Shown in pieces: positions 23,095 to 34,694 of a DNA stretch of 64,000 bases (position 1 is its first letter; each line of letters begins with the position of its first letter). Origin of the DNA: Laburnicola sp. R22_1 (Eukaryota; Ascomycota; Dothideomycetes; Pleosporales; Didymosphaeriaceae); assembly GCA_014281115.1 (NCBI GenBank), contig JACONQ010000004.1, positions 2,604,001 to 2,668,000 of the forward strand. Reading direction: 5' to 3'. A program made the translations under genes and the position numbers. Under the pieces are notes generated by a model. The model was given only the letters and a program-made list of their open reading frames with translations. It did no database searches and had not been told where the DNA came from.

Positions 23095-23826
23095 GTGCCT
23101 AGATCTACAGTCCTCCTACAAATCATATGCTTCTCCTTACCCCTGTTGAAGAGGACAACATACTTACTCGAGTGTTGATTCCAGCCTATTTGATAGATCT
23201 GCCAGGCAAGCTCGGCACCACGAAGAACGTCAGACAAGGCTACGCCCGTCATGGCTTCATTGACGTGAGTGCCCCGCCTTCTCTCTGCTTCGTGGTGGGA
23301 TTATTTTTCCAGCGCTCCGTTTCGAAAAGTTCGAGTGAGGTCGTCAAGATGTTGGCACTGGGCTGAAGTGAAAACCTCTGGTTGAAATCAACAACCCATC
23401 TTCACCGGAGACCGTTTTGAGGCATGCTAGGGGGCTATGTACCCGTGACGCATCCACGAGACTCTTGGGTGGCATTAATTCCTTATCGCTCCGATGTGTA
23501 TGGTGTTGCTGGCCGTGTTGGGCCTTGGCTCTAGATACGAATCGCGCCATGGGGGTGACCCCGCCTTCTAGATAGCCTAAATCAGCCTCGTAGCGGACGA
23601 AAAGGGTTGTACATAGTGCGAGAGGCTTTTTGTAGCCAATAGTCGATAGGTATGTAGCTACTGAGCTTGATCATGCGGTTCGTATTTTCGCCTTTTCTCG
23701 TAAACTCAGCCGCAGCAAGTTGCCTTATTCTCACGAGGCTGGAATGTGTGGTAGCTATGTTGGAACTTCCATACTTCTAAGAACCGATTTTCGCCAGCTG
23801 ATCGCCGTCACCCAAACTGAATCATC
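23095..23826. promoter_or_regulatory. Divergent intergenic region between unknown-protein and permease genes
   Basis: 732 bp between two outward-reading start codons, so it must hold both promoters. Small frames inside it overlap and look like chance. I see no convincing named regulatory site. Confidence 0.4.
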
Positions 23827-25997
23827 ATGGTCTCCGCACTAGATCGGACAGGTCGCGGGCAGCCACCGTCAGATGTCCAAGACGACGATAGTAGTCTCAA
23901 CTCGGCTATCTTTGAGATTCTACCCGAGAACATTCCAAATAGCATCATCACGAAAGCTCCAGAAGAGCGTTTCCAATTGGGCTATTGGTCAGTAATCGGC
24001 CTGGTCGTGAATCGGGTTATCGGTTCGAAAATCCCACCAAAGCATGTTGATTCTTTCTTAACATGCACTCCAGGGACCGGCATCTTCGACTCGCCGACGA
24101 AAATCATGCGAGGAACGGGTAGCGTCGGTATCACACTCCTTTTCTGGGTTTTAGGCGCTGTATATACCATCGCTGGAGCATATTTGTTCGTCGAATTTGG
24201 CCTAACGACACCACGGCACAATTATGAGGGTATAAAACAAGGAATCCCGCGAAGTGGAGGGACATTGAACTACGTGCGTTGGCATCGCGATACAGCTGCT
24301 GGAAAATACTATGCTCTGGACACTAACAAGATTGTCAGCTTCAATACGTCTTCACGTGGCCCGCGTATCGGTACCGAACGGTCCACCTTATCACATGCGT
24401 GTTTGCCACGGCATACATCGTCCTGGGAAATATGGCTGGCAATTGCTTGGTCTTTGGGATTCGCACACTCCAAGCAGCAGGCAGGCCGGTAACAAATCGA
24501 GCGGTAAGAGGACTTGCAATCGCAGCGGCAACCTTTGCGTGCGGTATTCACGCTTTCTCCCGACGGGGTGGCATTTGGCTCGGCAACGCCTTTGCTTTCG
24601 TCAAAGTGTGTATGCTCCTCATGATGATTGTTATCGGAATATGTGCTTGGTGTGGGACGTTCGACGAACAAATATTCGTGCACGAGAATTTGGCTTCCGA
24701 AAATTCCTTTGCGCAGCCAGCAAGCGACTCGAATGGTTACGCCACGGCATTCTTGGCAATGATTTTTGCGTGGAGCGGCTTCGATCAACCCAACTACGTG
24801 AGGGTAATCCGGTAGAAGAATCTAGCTCTATGACTAACCCGCTCAGGTACTTGGTGAGATTGGACGACCACGTAAGAAGTTCCCGCGAGGTACTGCGATC
24901 GGCGTTTCCATCATTATTGTGCTCTACATTCTGGTCAACATTTCCTATGTGAGTGTATTGTCCTCCCACCGAAGTTGAAAGAGCACTTACCAAGTCGACA
25001 AGATGATTGTCGTTCCACGGACAGTACAGATCGACATCGAGAAACATGTCGCGCTTGAATTCTTTCAACGAACCTTAGGAACCGTCTCTAAGGATGAGTC
25101 GTACCCAAGACGCATACTAGCCGCTTTTATGGCCATCTCCAGTTTCGGCAATATAGTAGTGATGACGTTCACCGCTGCCAGAGGTATGTCTCAAATCGCG
25201 ACCAGAAGAGCCCCTCTAATTAGCGTTCAGTGAAGCAGGAAATCGCCAAAGAGGGCATTCTGCCGTGGGCCAAGTTTTTCGGTCAGAGTAAAAATCTCTC
25301 GCTTGGCAGATTCCTAGGGTGGGTCCAGAAAGACCAAGATTCGGTGCTGGGCAGGAACTTCTCTTGGTTGTTGAAGCGATCCTGGATGGACCCTAGAGAG
25401 CACTCTCAAGAAACCCCTTTTGGAGCGCTGTTTCTTCACTGGACCTTCACCATCCTGATGATCGCTGTAACCAGCCAGCTCAATCCTAAGGATGCGTATA
25501 GCCTGCTCGTGGACCTGTACACGTATACGATCATCTCAGTTTTTGGCTTCATTGTCGCCATTGGGATGCTGCGACTCCGATTTAGCAGAAGTAAGGACTG
25601 GCGAGCCAAGTCGCCGTTCAGACCAGCCTTCAGCATCCCCAGTGCCTTCATCTTTGCTCTGGGAAGCTGTTATCCCATTGTGGCGTTATGGATACCCCCC
25701 AGCAGCGTTGATGCAAAGAAGACGCAAAAAGACTGGTTTACTACACCGGTTGTGGCATGGAGTGTTCTTGGTTTAGGAGTTATTTGGTACCAAGGCTTCA
25801 GATTGTACGCTTGGAGACGAGCGCGGACAGGTGGCGTAGAATTCCAGGTGCAGAAAGTGCCTGAGTTCGACCGGGACCCTCCGCCAAGTGGCCCGCCGGT
25901 GCAGGTACACGAGACAGTCTTTCTTGCATGGGTGGCAAAGGAGAACAATAGCATCGACCTAGAGATGGAGAGCCGGAGGTCGGCTGAGAGCTTTTAG
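23827..25997 (+). CDS. Amino acid permease, high-affinity methionine permease type (APC superfamily)
   Basis: Six exons: 23827..24022, 24074..24273, 24339..24797, 24847..24948, 25003..25183, 25231..25997; 634 aa. Joining restores the family signature NRVIG|TGIFDSPTKIM (helix 1), SGGTLNY|LQYVFTWPAYRYR, YIVLGNMAGNC, HAFSRRGGIWL, SGFDQPNY|VLGEIGRPRKKFP, IVVPRTVQ, and SFGNIVVMTFTAAR|VKQEIAKEGILPW. These are hallmarks of fungal MUP1-like L-type transporters with about 12 membrane helices in the plasma membrane, importing methionine or related amino acids. Introns are 47-65 bp. The first has an unusual donor, G|GTTCGA, but its acceptor CTCCAG and frame fit well. The C-terminal tail is hydrophilic. 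Substrate is inferred from family only. Confidence 0.9.
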
Positions 25998-26299
25998 GGA
26001 GCGGTCCAATGGAAGATGAGGTAGTGTACTGTACTAGGGCAGAAGGAAGTAATGTGTTGCGCCAGGATGGGCACTATCCAAGCCTTTGTTCTGTGACTAT
26101 AGGCATGCTGTTTCGTTCAGTAAACATGGTATGAGTCTATGAGAAGAGAAGCCGTCGGCGAAGTCTCGGCTGTTCGGCGTCCCCACGACGCCGGACGCCC
26201 GCAGACGTCGACACCAATTCCACGTCTGCGCTACGCGGCGCCCAGCTCCAGCCCCACGGCGGCCGATGATGCGTCTGGTTTGTGATTTGCGATCTCGAC

Positions 26300-27819
26300 A
26301 TGGCCTTTGAGGTGTCGTACAGCCTCGAGAATGAGCAGCAGTTCTGGGACGGTGAGGGCGCTGGCGGCCGACGACCCCGCCACGGTGCTAACGCGCCACA
26401 GAGCTCGACGACATCGTCTCGACGCGCTGCCAGGCGCACGAGACCATAGACAACGCCCTGCGCGCGTACCTCAATGTCACCACCAACTACAAATGTACCC
26501 GGCCCCGTCCTGTTGGCTGCCCTCCGTTGACCGCCGCTAGCCGAGTACCTGCAGACCGAGTACAGCGTCGCGAAATGCGTCTACCGCCTGCTCCAAGGGG
26601 AGCTGTTCAGGGCCCATAAAGACTATGTGCGCCGGCAGATCATATACTGCCTCCTCCAAGTACGCCCCGCAGACGACCGCCTCTGCGCGCCTTGGCTGAC
26701 GGACGCAGGAAGACGACAACCCCACGCTCCACATGGTCGCCGCCTTTCTCCTCTTCGACGGCCGAAACAACCACAACGATGCGACGTTCGAGATGATGCA
26801 CGAGGAAGGCGTCTTCCCGCGCTTGGTGGAGCTGATACAGCTGCCGAGCGTGCACGAGGAGCCCAAGCTGCACCAGACGCTGCTGGAGCTCATGTACGAG
26901 TCCTCGCGCATTCTGCGCCTGCGCTGGGAAGACTTCATGGCCATTGACGACTCTTTCATACTTTATCTGCTCGAGGTTATAGAAGGCGTCTCGGACGACT
27001 CCAGCGACCCATACCATTACCCCGTGATCCGCGTGCTGGTAGGACCGCCGGCCTGCATCGCCTTTCTCCGCTAACATGTCGCAGCTCGTGCTGAACGAGC
27101 AGTATCTAGTCGCTTCCACGGTCCAGCAACGAGATGGGCACTCGAGCATAACAAACCGGGTGATCAAGGCCCTGTCCATGCACGGCCTGACGTACAAGAC
27201 GTTTGGTTGCAATCTGATTCTTCTTCTGAACCGGGAGTCTGAGACCTCGCTTCAGCTACTAATACTCAAAGCGCTTTACCTTATCTTTCAGAACGCTCAG
27301 ACGGCCGAATACTTCTACACGAACGACCTTCACGTACTTGTTGATGTCATAGTCCGCAACCTAATCGACCTCCCGTCAGATTCACAAGCCGCGAATGCTC
27401 TACGACACACATATCTTCGGGTGCTATACCCTATCCTTGTTAATAGTCAGATCAGCAAACCGCCACACTACAAGCGAGACGAGATTTTCCACCTCCTCAA
27501 TCTTCTCATTACGAACGGGAATCATTTTGCGCCGGTGGACGAAACGACGAAACGTCTTGTACAACGATGTACCGCCGTACAATGGTTACAACCGCCCGCT
27601 ATCACGCGCACTGACACGTCGGAAAGCAACGGCGGCGATAGCGCCGTGCAGTCGCCAGTCGAACAAGCCACCGGCAACGGGCAGAAGGAAATTGCGCGGC
27701 GCATGCTCGGTATGAGTATGGATAATGGCGGCGCGAGCGCCACCAGCGTGCTCGAGGTTGCATCGCACACCGAGAAACCCGGTGTGCAGACGCCCAGTCG
27801 AGGGAAAGAGAACGCATAG
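26300..27819 (+). CDS. ldb17: SPIN90/Ldb17 family actin regulator
   Basis: Five exons: 26300..26351, 26402..26494, 26541..26659, 26709..27038, 27085..27819; 442 aa. Introns are 46-50 bp with good GT..AG ends, and each junction keeps phase ([48 protein letters not shown]). The body is one armadillo-like helical domain (DUF2013/SPIN90 leucine-rich domain) with [20 protein letters not shown] and [18 protein letters not shown]. Members (yeast Ldb17, fission yeast Dip1, animal SPIN90/NCKIPSD) bind and activate Arp2/3 complex to seed unbranched actin filaments at endocytic patches. The C-terminal about 80 residues are low-complexity. The proline-rich SH3-binding tail typical of some members is short here. 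The start ATG is the first in frame and exon 1 is only 17 codons. Confidence 0.88.
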
Positions 27820-30800
27820 CCTGGGTTCGCCTGACATCGCATGGTTCACCGAATTCCGCACCAACTTGGGCGCCAGACGCTGTGTTCTGGATCCTGCCTC
27901 CCTGCATGGTTCTATTCTTGATTCCAGTCAGCTTCCATCTTTTCAAGCTGTCAGCGCTATCTGTATCAAATGCATTGCATAGGTGGCGTCCTGGATAAAT
28001 TAGAGCGTTCAGTTGCATATCCATCATTCCCGTCAGAATTCTTGGGTCTAGTTTTCTTTGGTTTTTGCATTGTTGTCGCTAATCGTCCCATGACCCATTT
28101 GCTTTTCTCGTAATCAATGAATGACCTGCCCTGTCCACGGGCATATCTCCTCCTTCCTGGCGTGGCCCACTACGATCTACATCAACTGAGCATTTCGCAG
28201 CCCCTTTGCAAGCTTTGCTATAGAATTGTCTCTATGGATGCCAACTACCGGTAGGTTAGTGTGTAGGTATTGATATTCCATTCCGCCAACGCTGCGTACA
28301 AACTGCCAAGAAAACGCCTAGAGACTCGGACACCCCCCATTCACCCTGCCCTTGCATACTCGTGAGATAAGCCTCCGGCATCGGATACATACGCCTAATG
28401 TATGACGTCGTTGGGCCTGGTAGATAGCCTGGCATGTTTAGAGAGAAGAAGAAAAGTATCACTCTACGGCGTACGCCACAACTGCCGTGCATGCTCATGC
28501 AGTATGAGGTGGTGGCGCGGTGCTCCCTTGGCTCCCATTGCGGGAGTGCATTGTTTGGGCCCCCCAAGGCGGGATATTGACTAGCGGGGATAGGGGGACT
28601 TGTCCCGGTTGGCGTTGGTGCTTTGTGCGACGACGTGCGACTTTGAGCGGGTGGGGCTGGGGAGTGAGATGACGATGGCGATGTGAGGCGAGATAGATTG
28701 CGTGGTATGCGGGGTGTGGATATTGGAGGGTTGTGCTGGTGGTTAGTGGGAGGGAGTGGGAGGGGAGGGGACATCGGGAGGGGAGGTGTTGGGCTGGAAG
28801 GGATGGATGGGGAGTAGTAGTAGGTATGTATCAGATTGCTTTACCTTTTTTCAATGCGTTTTCAGCACACCCACAGCTTTCCCTTACAGCGTTGTACCGT
28901 ATACCAAAATTTCTGCTATGTTTCTCTTCCTGATGTATCAGATTATCGTTGCCCGCGCCTGAGTGTTTGGGACATGGATTTGGACGGCTCCGGGGGCATC
29001 TACGATTTGCAAGGGGGGGCTTTGAGGTTTGTCTCTGTCCATGATACCTAGGTAGTAGTCGTTCGCATCGCATCTCATTCACAGATTGATGGCCGCTAGG
29101 TAACTCTCACACCTTTTTTGCCGGCTTGGAGGTTTCACAAGAGAGTATGTACGCTGTTGTTGTGTAGCGTAGCGTACGGTAGGTCGCTTTGCGTGTTTCA
29201 AGGCCCCGGCGGCCGGATAATATCCAATGTGAAGGGAGGTAGTTGTAGGTGGGTGGGTGTTGGCGCCGAGGACCGGGTCAGCACGCTGTGAGATGGGTAT
29301 TATCAGGCCACTTTACCGGTTGCCCAACGTGTGGGTCGGGGTATGTAGATGCGGAGTGTGTATGGGACTGTGAATAGAGAAGCGTAGACGGATGAAGGAA
29401 GGTACTTTGGCGTACGGAAGGGTTCTTGCGTCCTCTACCATGATTATTTTGTTTTTCGGGTTTCTTCTTCAAAATGGCGGGCAAGACTGGTCTCTGCGTC
29501 CCATACCTTAGCCAAGAACATCCCCAGCGCACAAATTCTCACCCCCAATCCCAAACACCCCGTCTACTCCCTATGTGCCCCAGTGCGCGCGTCAAGGTAC
29601 GTACCTTGCTCGCGGTATTATCAGACCACTATACACACAGCTGAGCCCCTGTCCTTTTTAATCAATCCTGCTATAGATCCCAAGACCATCTGCCTGATAG
29701 CGCAAATGAGAGCTAAGCAAGGCAAGGGAGTCTTGAGCCGATGGCCAAGAAAACAAGAGAGCAAGGAAGCAAGGAGACAAGGAGGCAAGCACTGTACTTA
29801 TCCAAGCACAACAGCGTCTGAAACCGGATGGCAGGCAAACATGGGTGGTGGGGCATGCTTGTCTGCTTGTCTGCTTGTCAGCCTGCCTATCTGCCTGTCT
29901 GCCTGTCTACTTTGTCGGTGCATTGCCTACGCGCGAAGCGGAAAAAGAAAACAAGGAAATGCCGATGCCGCGGGGTGCCTTTCGCAAACACACAGGACCA
30001 TGAACATTTTCTACAGCTGATTTTCTCTTCTGATCGCTACCTAATCTCCAGAAATCCTGCATACGCTTCAGACACAGTCATCCTCAGACTACATACAAAT
30101 GCAGCCACACCCCCAGGCCCAACGTCGACCCAATCACCCCAAAACGACTAAGAGCCTCGTATCGGCCGACGCTCATGCTTATTCTTATGCTTATTATGCG
30201 GCTTACTATCGCCCGGTCTGGGCATATGCGCGGTGTTGTAGCTTGTAGCTTACTCGAACAAGCTCATAGTTATATGTTCCGCGGACGCGGAGGGTATTGC
30301 TGCCCAACGAAATTCGCCAAGGTATGGAACAGCGGAAAAAAAGGACAGCTGGACGATCGAGACAGCAGTGAATCGGTGGAAGACGTGCGCACTTGATGGA
30401 TCGTAGGCAATGAGAGATAGCTCTCTCTCACACACACAGTGCAAAGCTCGCATAACAAAACACTCGTATATTTGTGTAGAAGGATGCTCGACTCAGCAGA
30501 GGGAGGAGCGCCATGCGTCTACCAGTCTATCTTCGCAAAAAAGTTGAAATCCAAAAGACTTCGCACAAAAGCGAAAATCGAAAAGGACTCGTAAAGGAAA
30601 GAGAAATTCCTCCCCCATGATACGCCCGTCGTGCAATCGTGATACATGATGGAAACGGAAACAAAAAGGTCATATGAGATCGCTCCACCTAAACGCCGCC
30701 TAACCCTTTTCCACGGACGAAGCTGCAAGCCCATCGCCTTCAGCACGGGGCCAGAAAGAGCCTGGGTATCTCTGGCGAGCCTCTTGCTCCACCGGATCGT

Positions 30801-30907
30801 CCAGGGCGACGCTGTGCTCGCGCAGCCTCATGCACGGTGGCAAAACCCCCGAAGAAGTGCAAGGAAATTAAGGAGAAAGTAGAATGAAAACTAAAACTCC
30901 AACTACC
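27820..30907. other. 3.1-kb convergent intergenic stretch, low-complexity, no supported gene
   Basis: Lies between two convergent gene ends. It contains a G-rich run with quadruplex-type spacing (28,748-28,790), purine-rich and TGTC/TGCC-rich repeats (29,715-29,920) and other simple sequence. Frames of up to 172 codons exist (28,256-28,774 minus, 29,583-30,020 plus) but are compositionally biased by these repeats and have no domain. Confidence 0.5.
28748..28790 (+). other. Potential G-quadruplex motif
   Basis: At least four runs of three or more G separated by 1-3 bases (GGGAGGGAGTGGGAGGGG and onward) satisfy the usual G3+N1-7 pattern on the + strand. It sits in a non-coding convergent region. 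A function is only possible, not shown. Confidence 0.5.
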
Positions 30908-32685
30908 TTAGACACTCCTCTCAGGAGTAGCTTCCGGAAGGGACTGAATCTTCTCCACCGATATCTGACGCGACACAGCATTGCTGTTCACTCGCGTAGA
31001 CGATCGTGAAAGGCAAAGGGGATTGGTAGAGTCCACAGTTGATTGGCTGATCTTTCTTTTCTCGGAGTTACCGACGTCTTGATCTTTGCCAAAGAAGTCA
31101 CATAAGTGGGTGCTGAAGGCTCGCCCATCTTCGCATGGCAGATAGAATCTGGCGACAATCATGCAGACCGCGGAGAGAGTCAGGCTGACGCCAGACCAAA
31201 GCTGCACAGTAATATATGTCGAGTACTCCGTGACAAGATGGCCTGCAATGATTGGGCCTACCAGGGATGGTATGGCGGCCGCACTGTACATCATGCCAAC
31301 CCATTGACCGAGCTTCGAGTGGGTGAAATGGGTGGTAGAAGGCGAGGTGTAGGTGCACTTGAGAACGTTGGCCATGGACGCGGGTGGGAGGCCGATGACA
31401 GCACCGGAGAACATGCCGAAGACAACGCAGAAAGCTATCGCGGCAGCTGTAGAGCTTGCCAGAGTCCATAGGAGGTATATGAGGAGCGAACACACAATCT
31501 GCGAAGCGATGTGCATGTTGAGGGCGCCAATCTTGTCGCCGAAGAAGGCCAAAGCAAGCCGTCCGACTGTAGATGCGCCATTCATGATCATGAGCATGAA
31601 GTAGGTCTGGAGACCAGAGTTGGTTGGAGCACTGGGTTTCAGAGGCGCACGGCGTCCACCGCGTGTTCCTAGACCAGAAACTGCGGCCCACTAGTAGAGA
31701 GTTAGCACATGTCACGTTTCAGATTACAGAGACCGGGGTTTACGTACCTCCTCGAGGTTGAAGAAGACAGGATAGAAGCCAAGAAAGAGAAAGGCGACGG
31801 CAGCGGTGAACCAGCAGAATGCCTTGTTGCGAAAGGCTTCCGGATCGATCCATGTCTTCAGCGCACGATAGCTCTGAGGCCTAGGGTGAGTGTGCGCCGG
31901 GTTTGGAGTCACGAAGATAGCCGAGTACAAGGAAGTAACAGCCGCCAGACCAGCAACACCGCGAACGGCGCTGTTAAATCCCAACTCTTGTATAAGGAAT
32001 CTGATCATGGCCGGATATACTACTCCAGCAATACTGGCACCGCAGGCAACGACGCCCACGGCAAGTGCTTTGCTGTTAGGGAACCAGGTGGCGGCAACTG
32101 GATACGTTAGTGACCCACTGCGGTTGCTGCTTGCAGAATGGGCTCACCTTGAGAGCTGGAGACGAAGAAGCAAGCCATGCCCAGACCCACAACAAGTCCT
32201 TGAGTGGCCCAGATAGAACCAAAGTTGGCCTCGTCAGTTCCAGTAGGGTGCGCAACGGAGAGCATAAACAGTCCGAAGGGCACGAGAAAAGTGCCTGTGG
32301 CGATGACATGGCGAAAGTGGCCTGCGTCGAGCAGTCGTCCGACGGGTGCCGAGAACAGCAGAACCAGAGCTGACTGCGCCGAGCCGATGAGGTTCAGCTG
32401 CAGCTGGTCGACTTGGCGCAGGGAGTTGCCCACATAGTAGGAGGAGAAGGTCCCGTAGGCATTGACCAGTCCCCATGAGTTGAACATGAGGAAGAAGCAC
32501 CCGAGCCAGCATGCATATGCTCGCCACGAACGGGGCCACTTTGGCCCGTCGGCGCCCTCGATAGAAGAAGTCATGGATATGGTATCGGCGGTAGCAGTCT
32601 CCAGGGTGGTGGAGCTGGACAGTGGCAGGTCGGACGGCCGGGCCCTTTTGTTTTGCTCGTCACTGAAGCGGAGCTGTGCCATCAT
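30908..32685 (-). CDS. MFS transporter, monocarboxylate-porter type
   Basis: Three exons, complement(30908..31690, 31748..32097, 32148..32685), 556 aa. Introns are 57 and 50 bp. Junctions restore SSSQ|VAATWFPNSKALAVGV and NLEE|WAAVSGLGT. About twelve membrane helices can be picked out: WLGCFFLMFNSWGLVNAYGTF opens helix 1, WFPNSKALAVGVVACGASI is the MCT-type helix 4/5 region, and GASTVGRLALAFFGDKIGAL follows the central loop. The sequence fits fungal Mch/monocarboxylate-permease-like transporters, plasma membrane proteins moving carboxylates or other small organic solutes. Substrate unknown. The N-terminal cytosolic part is about 55 residues and the C-terminal tail about 80, Ser-rich. The reading frame stays open 33 codons further upstream, so the start could be earlier. 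I prefer the double ATG at 32,685/32,682, close to the usual family length. Confidence 0.88.
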
Positions 32686-34694
32686 GGTGTTTGGTGGCGC
32701 TAGCCAGACGGAGCGTCGAAGCGCAACAGGGAGGTGAGGACGGGCAGCGTGGGTGGGACAAGCCTGGTTCTGGAAGGAGCTCACCGCGCCGGAGAGTCAG
32801 GGCGGGCAATTGGCCGTGACGGTGTTTGCACGTTAGAGTCAGGCTGTGTGCACTGCCGAAGCAGTGTTGCGGTTGTCTGAGAATGGCAGGCGCGCCGGGC
32901 AGTATGCAAGACCTTGGAGGATAAGATAGGTAGGCGGTGAGGCGTGCAGGTGGGCAGTGTGCACGTGGAGAGAGAGTGGGACCTCGATGTTGGAGTGAAT
33001 AGGTCCGGGGGGCTTTCCGCAGTCTAAATACTCCAGCAAATGCTCTCAAACACAGAATGCCATCTTGTGTGGGGCCCGCCTTCCGCATGTACGTCCCCAG
33101 AGTGACCCCCGCAGGGTATCTGCGTGGCTGCAATCATTGGTACTCAGACCTGCTGTAAAGGGTGTGTATTAGATAGTCGGGCAACACAAGCAACGCAAGG
33201 AAACGCTTCCAAGAAGCGGCCAAGAATCCATGGAAACCCGTAGAGGCAACATGGGTTAGACGTAGCGGAGCGGAAGGCTCGCCCACGCCCGCGGACGCTT
33301 GGCAATGCGCGGAAGGGAGACCGACTGCGTGTGGCGCCTGTGCCTGTGCACCCGTCGAGCTAGACCAGCCGGCTCAGACTGCGGCCCGTACGACCGTTGA
33401 GAGCCACGGCGGTCCCAACCGCCGGCGGCTAAGTACCTTCGAGGATAGATGAAAGAAAAAGAGACCACGTTGCAGAAAGAAAGAAAATTCCAAGAGCCTC
33501 ATGGAGCACATGTACACACTGCGTGGGTGCATACCACCAAGGGACCAAGGGGGGCCTCAAGGGTCGAAAAGCGTTAGAGCGTGAAGATCGCTATGAAAGT
33601 AAGTGAAACACTCAGAGGAAATTTTTGGCGGTTCTTTCTTGATCGTCATGTTGATATGATTCGAAATGAACCGCTCTGGCCGGCCTGAAACATGGCCGAT
33701 TTTGTCTTACGCTCTCTGCCACGGAACGTCTCTCAGGCGCAAGCCACAGTCCTACAGCGCCGCCATGTCGCCCGCTGGCGTGCACACCCGTTTGAAGGAC
33801 CGCAGAAAAGCGCAGGCTCGGCGTGGGGACACACGCAGATTGTGCCAAGAGCGTCGACTCTTGGACTATCTGCGCTGTTACAGCCCAATGCCTCAGCGGG
33901 CGAGGCTGTGTCAAGGTGACGAAGCAATCCCCCACAAGCATACCCAAGAGATAAGCTTGCCAGAGGGGTGTTGCAACATGCCCTTACTTGGTGGGCTAGA
34001 AGGTGGCGATGCGTGCTAATCCGGTCCGCTCCGAGGACCCGTGGCTTGTGCAAGCCCTAGAGGTGTGCAATGACGTGAACTGATAAGGTGCAACGTAACG
34101 GTGGCGGCCAAGTATGCAGAGGAATGCGCGGACCCATGGGGTGGGGGACGTGTTGGAGGCTTGGGGACGACTGCTGGTGAGTCCTGGAGGTCCTCTGGTG
34201 TTGAGGCTTGCCAAGCGCCTAAGCGGGCCCTAGCGCCGATCGATCGAGCCTCAATGCCTCATGATCCTTCGCGTGTACCACCGCAGCAGTCATGCCGCCC
34301 AAGTTCCAACCCAAAAGTCCATCAATTCGTGTTTCACGACTAGGGACATCCCTTCCGCTTTACACAGCCCGGCCTACCTTCTCCACAATACTTCGGTCTA
34401 CAGCGCTGCTGATATGAACACGCATAATAAAAACTGTCTTATACGACGTCAGTCGGTGTCACGGTGCATGCGGAGAATCCGGTCGAGGTCCCACAACGAC
34501 CGTGGGAAGCGCCTTTGTAAAACATGACAATAACACTTATTTATTCAGCTTATACCCCCAAATTAGGCCAAGGCTGTAGGGTATTGAGTGAGCATCTAAG
34601 AAACGCCTAAAAATGCCTCTACAAACCCTCAGAATGCGAAGAAACGCCAGACTGATCCAATAACTCCCATCCCTCATGTGATGATCATACAAAC
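32686..34694. other. 2-kb intergenic stretch, no supported gene
   Basis: Upstream of the transporter and downstream of the DnaJ gene. Only short, mutually overlapping frames without domains are present. Confidence 0.45.

Noticed and set aside
28256..28774. 172-codon minus-strand Pro/Ser-rich frame
   Set aside because: Its composition is set by the G-rich/C-rich simple sequence of the region. No domain.
29583..30020. 145-codon plus-strand frame with Cys/Leu-rich stretch
   Set aside because: The Cys/Leu run (ACLSACLLVSLPICLSACLL) is the translation of TGTCTGCC repeats.
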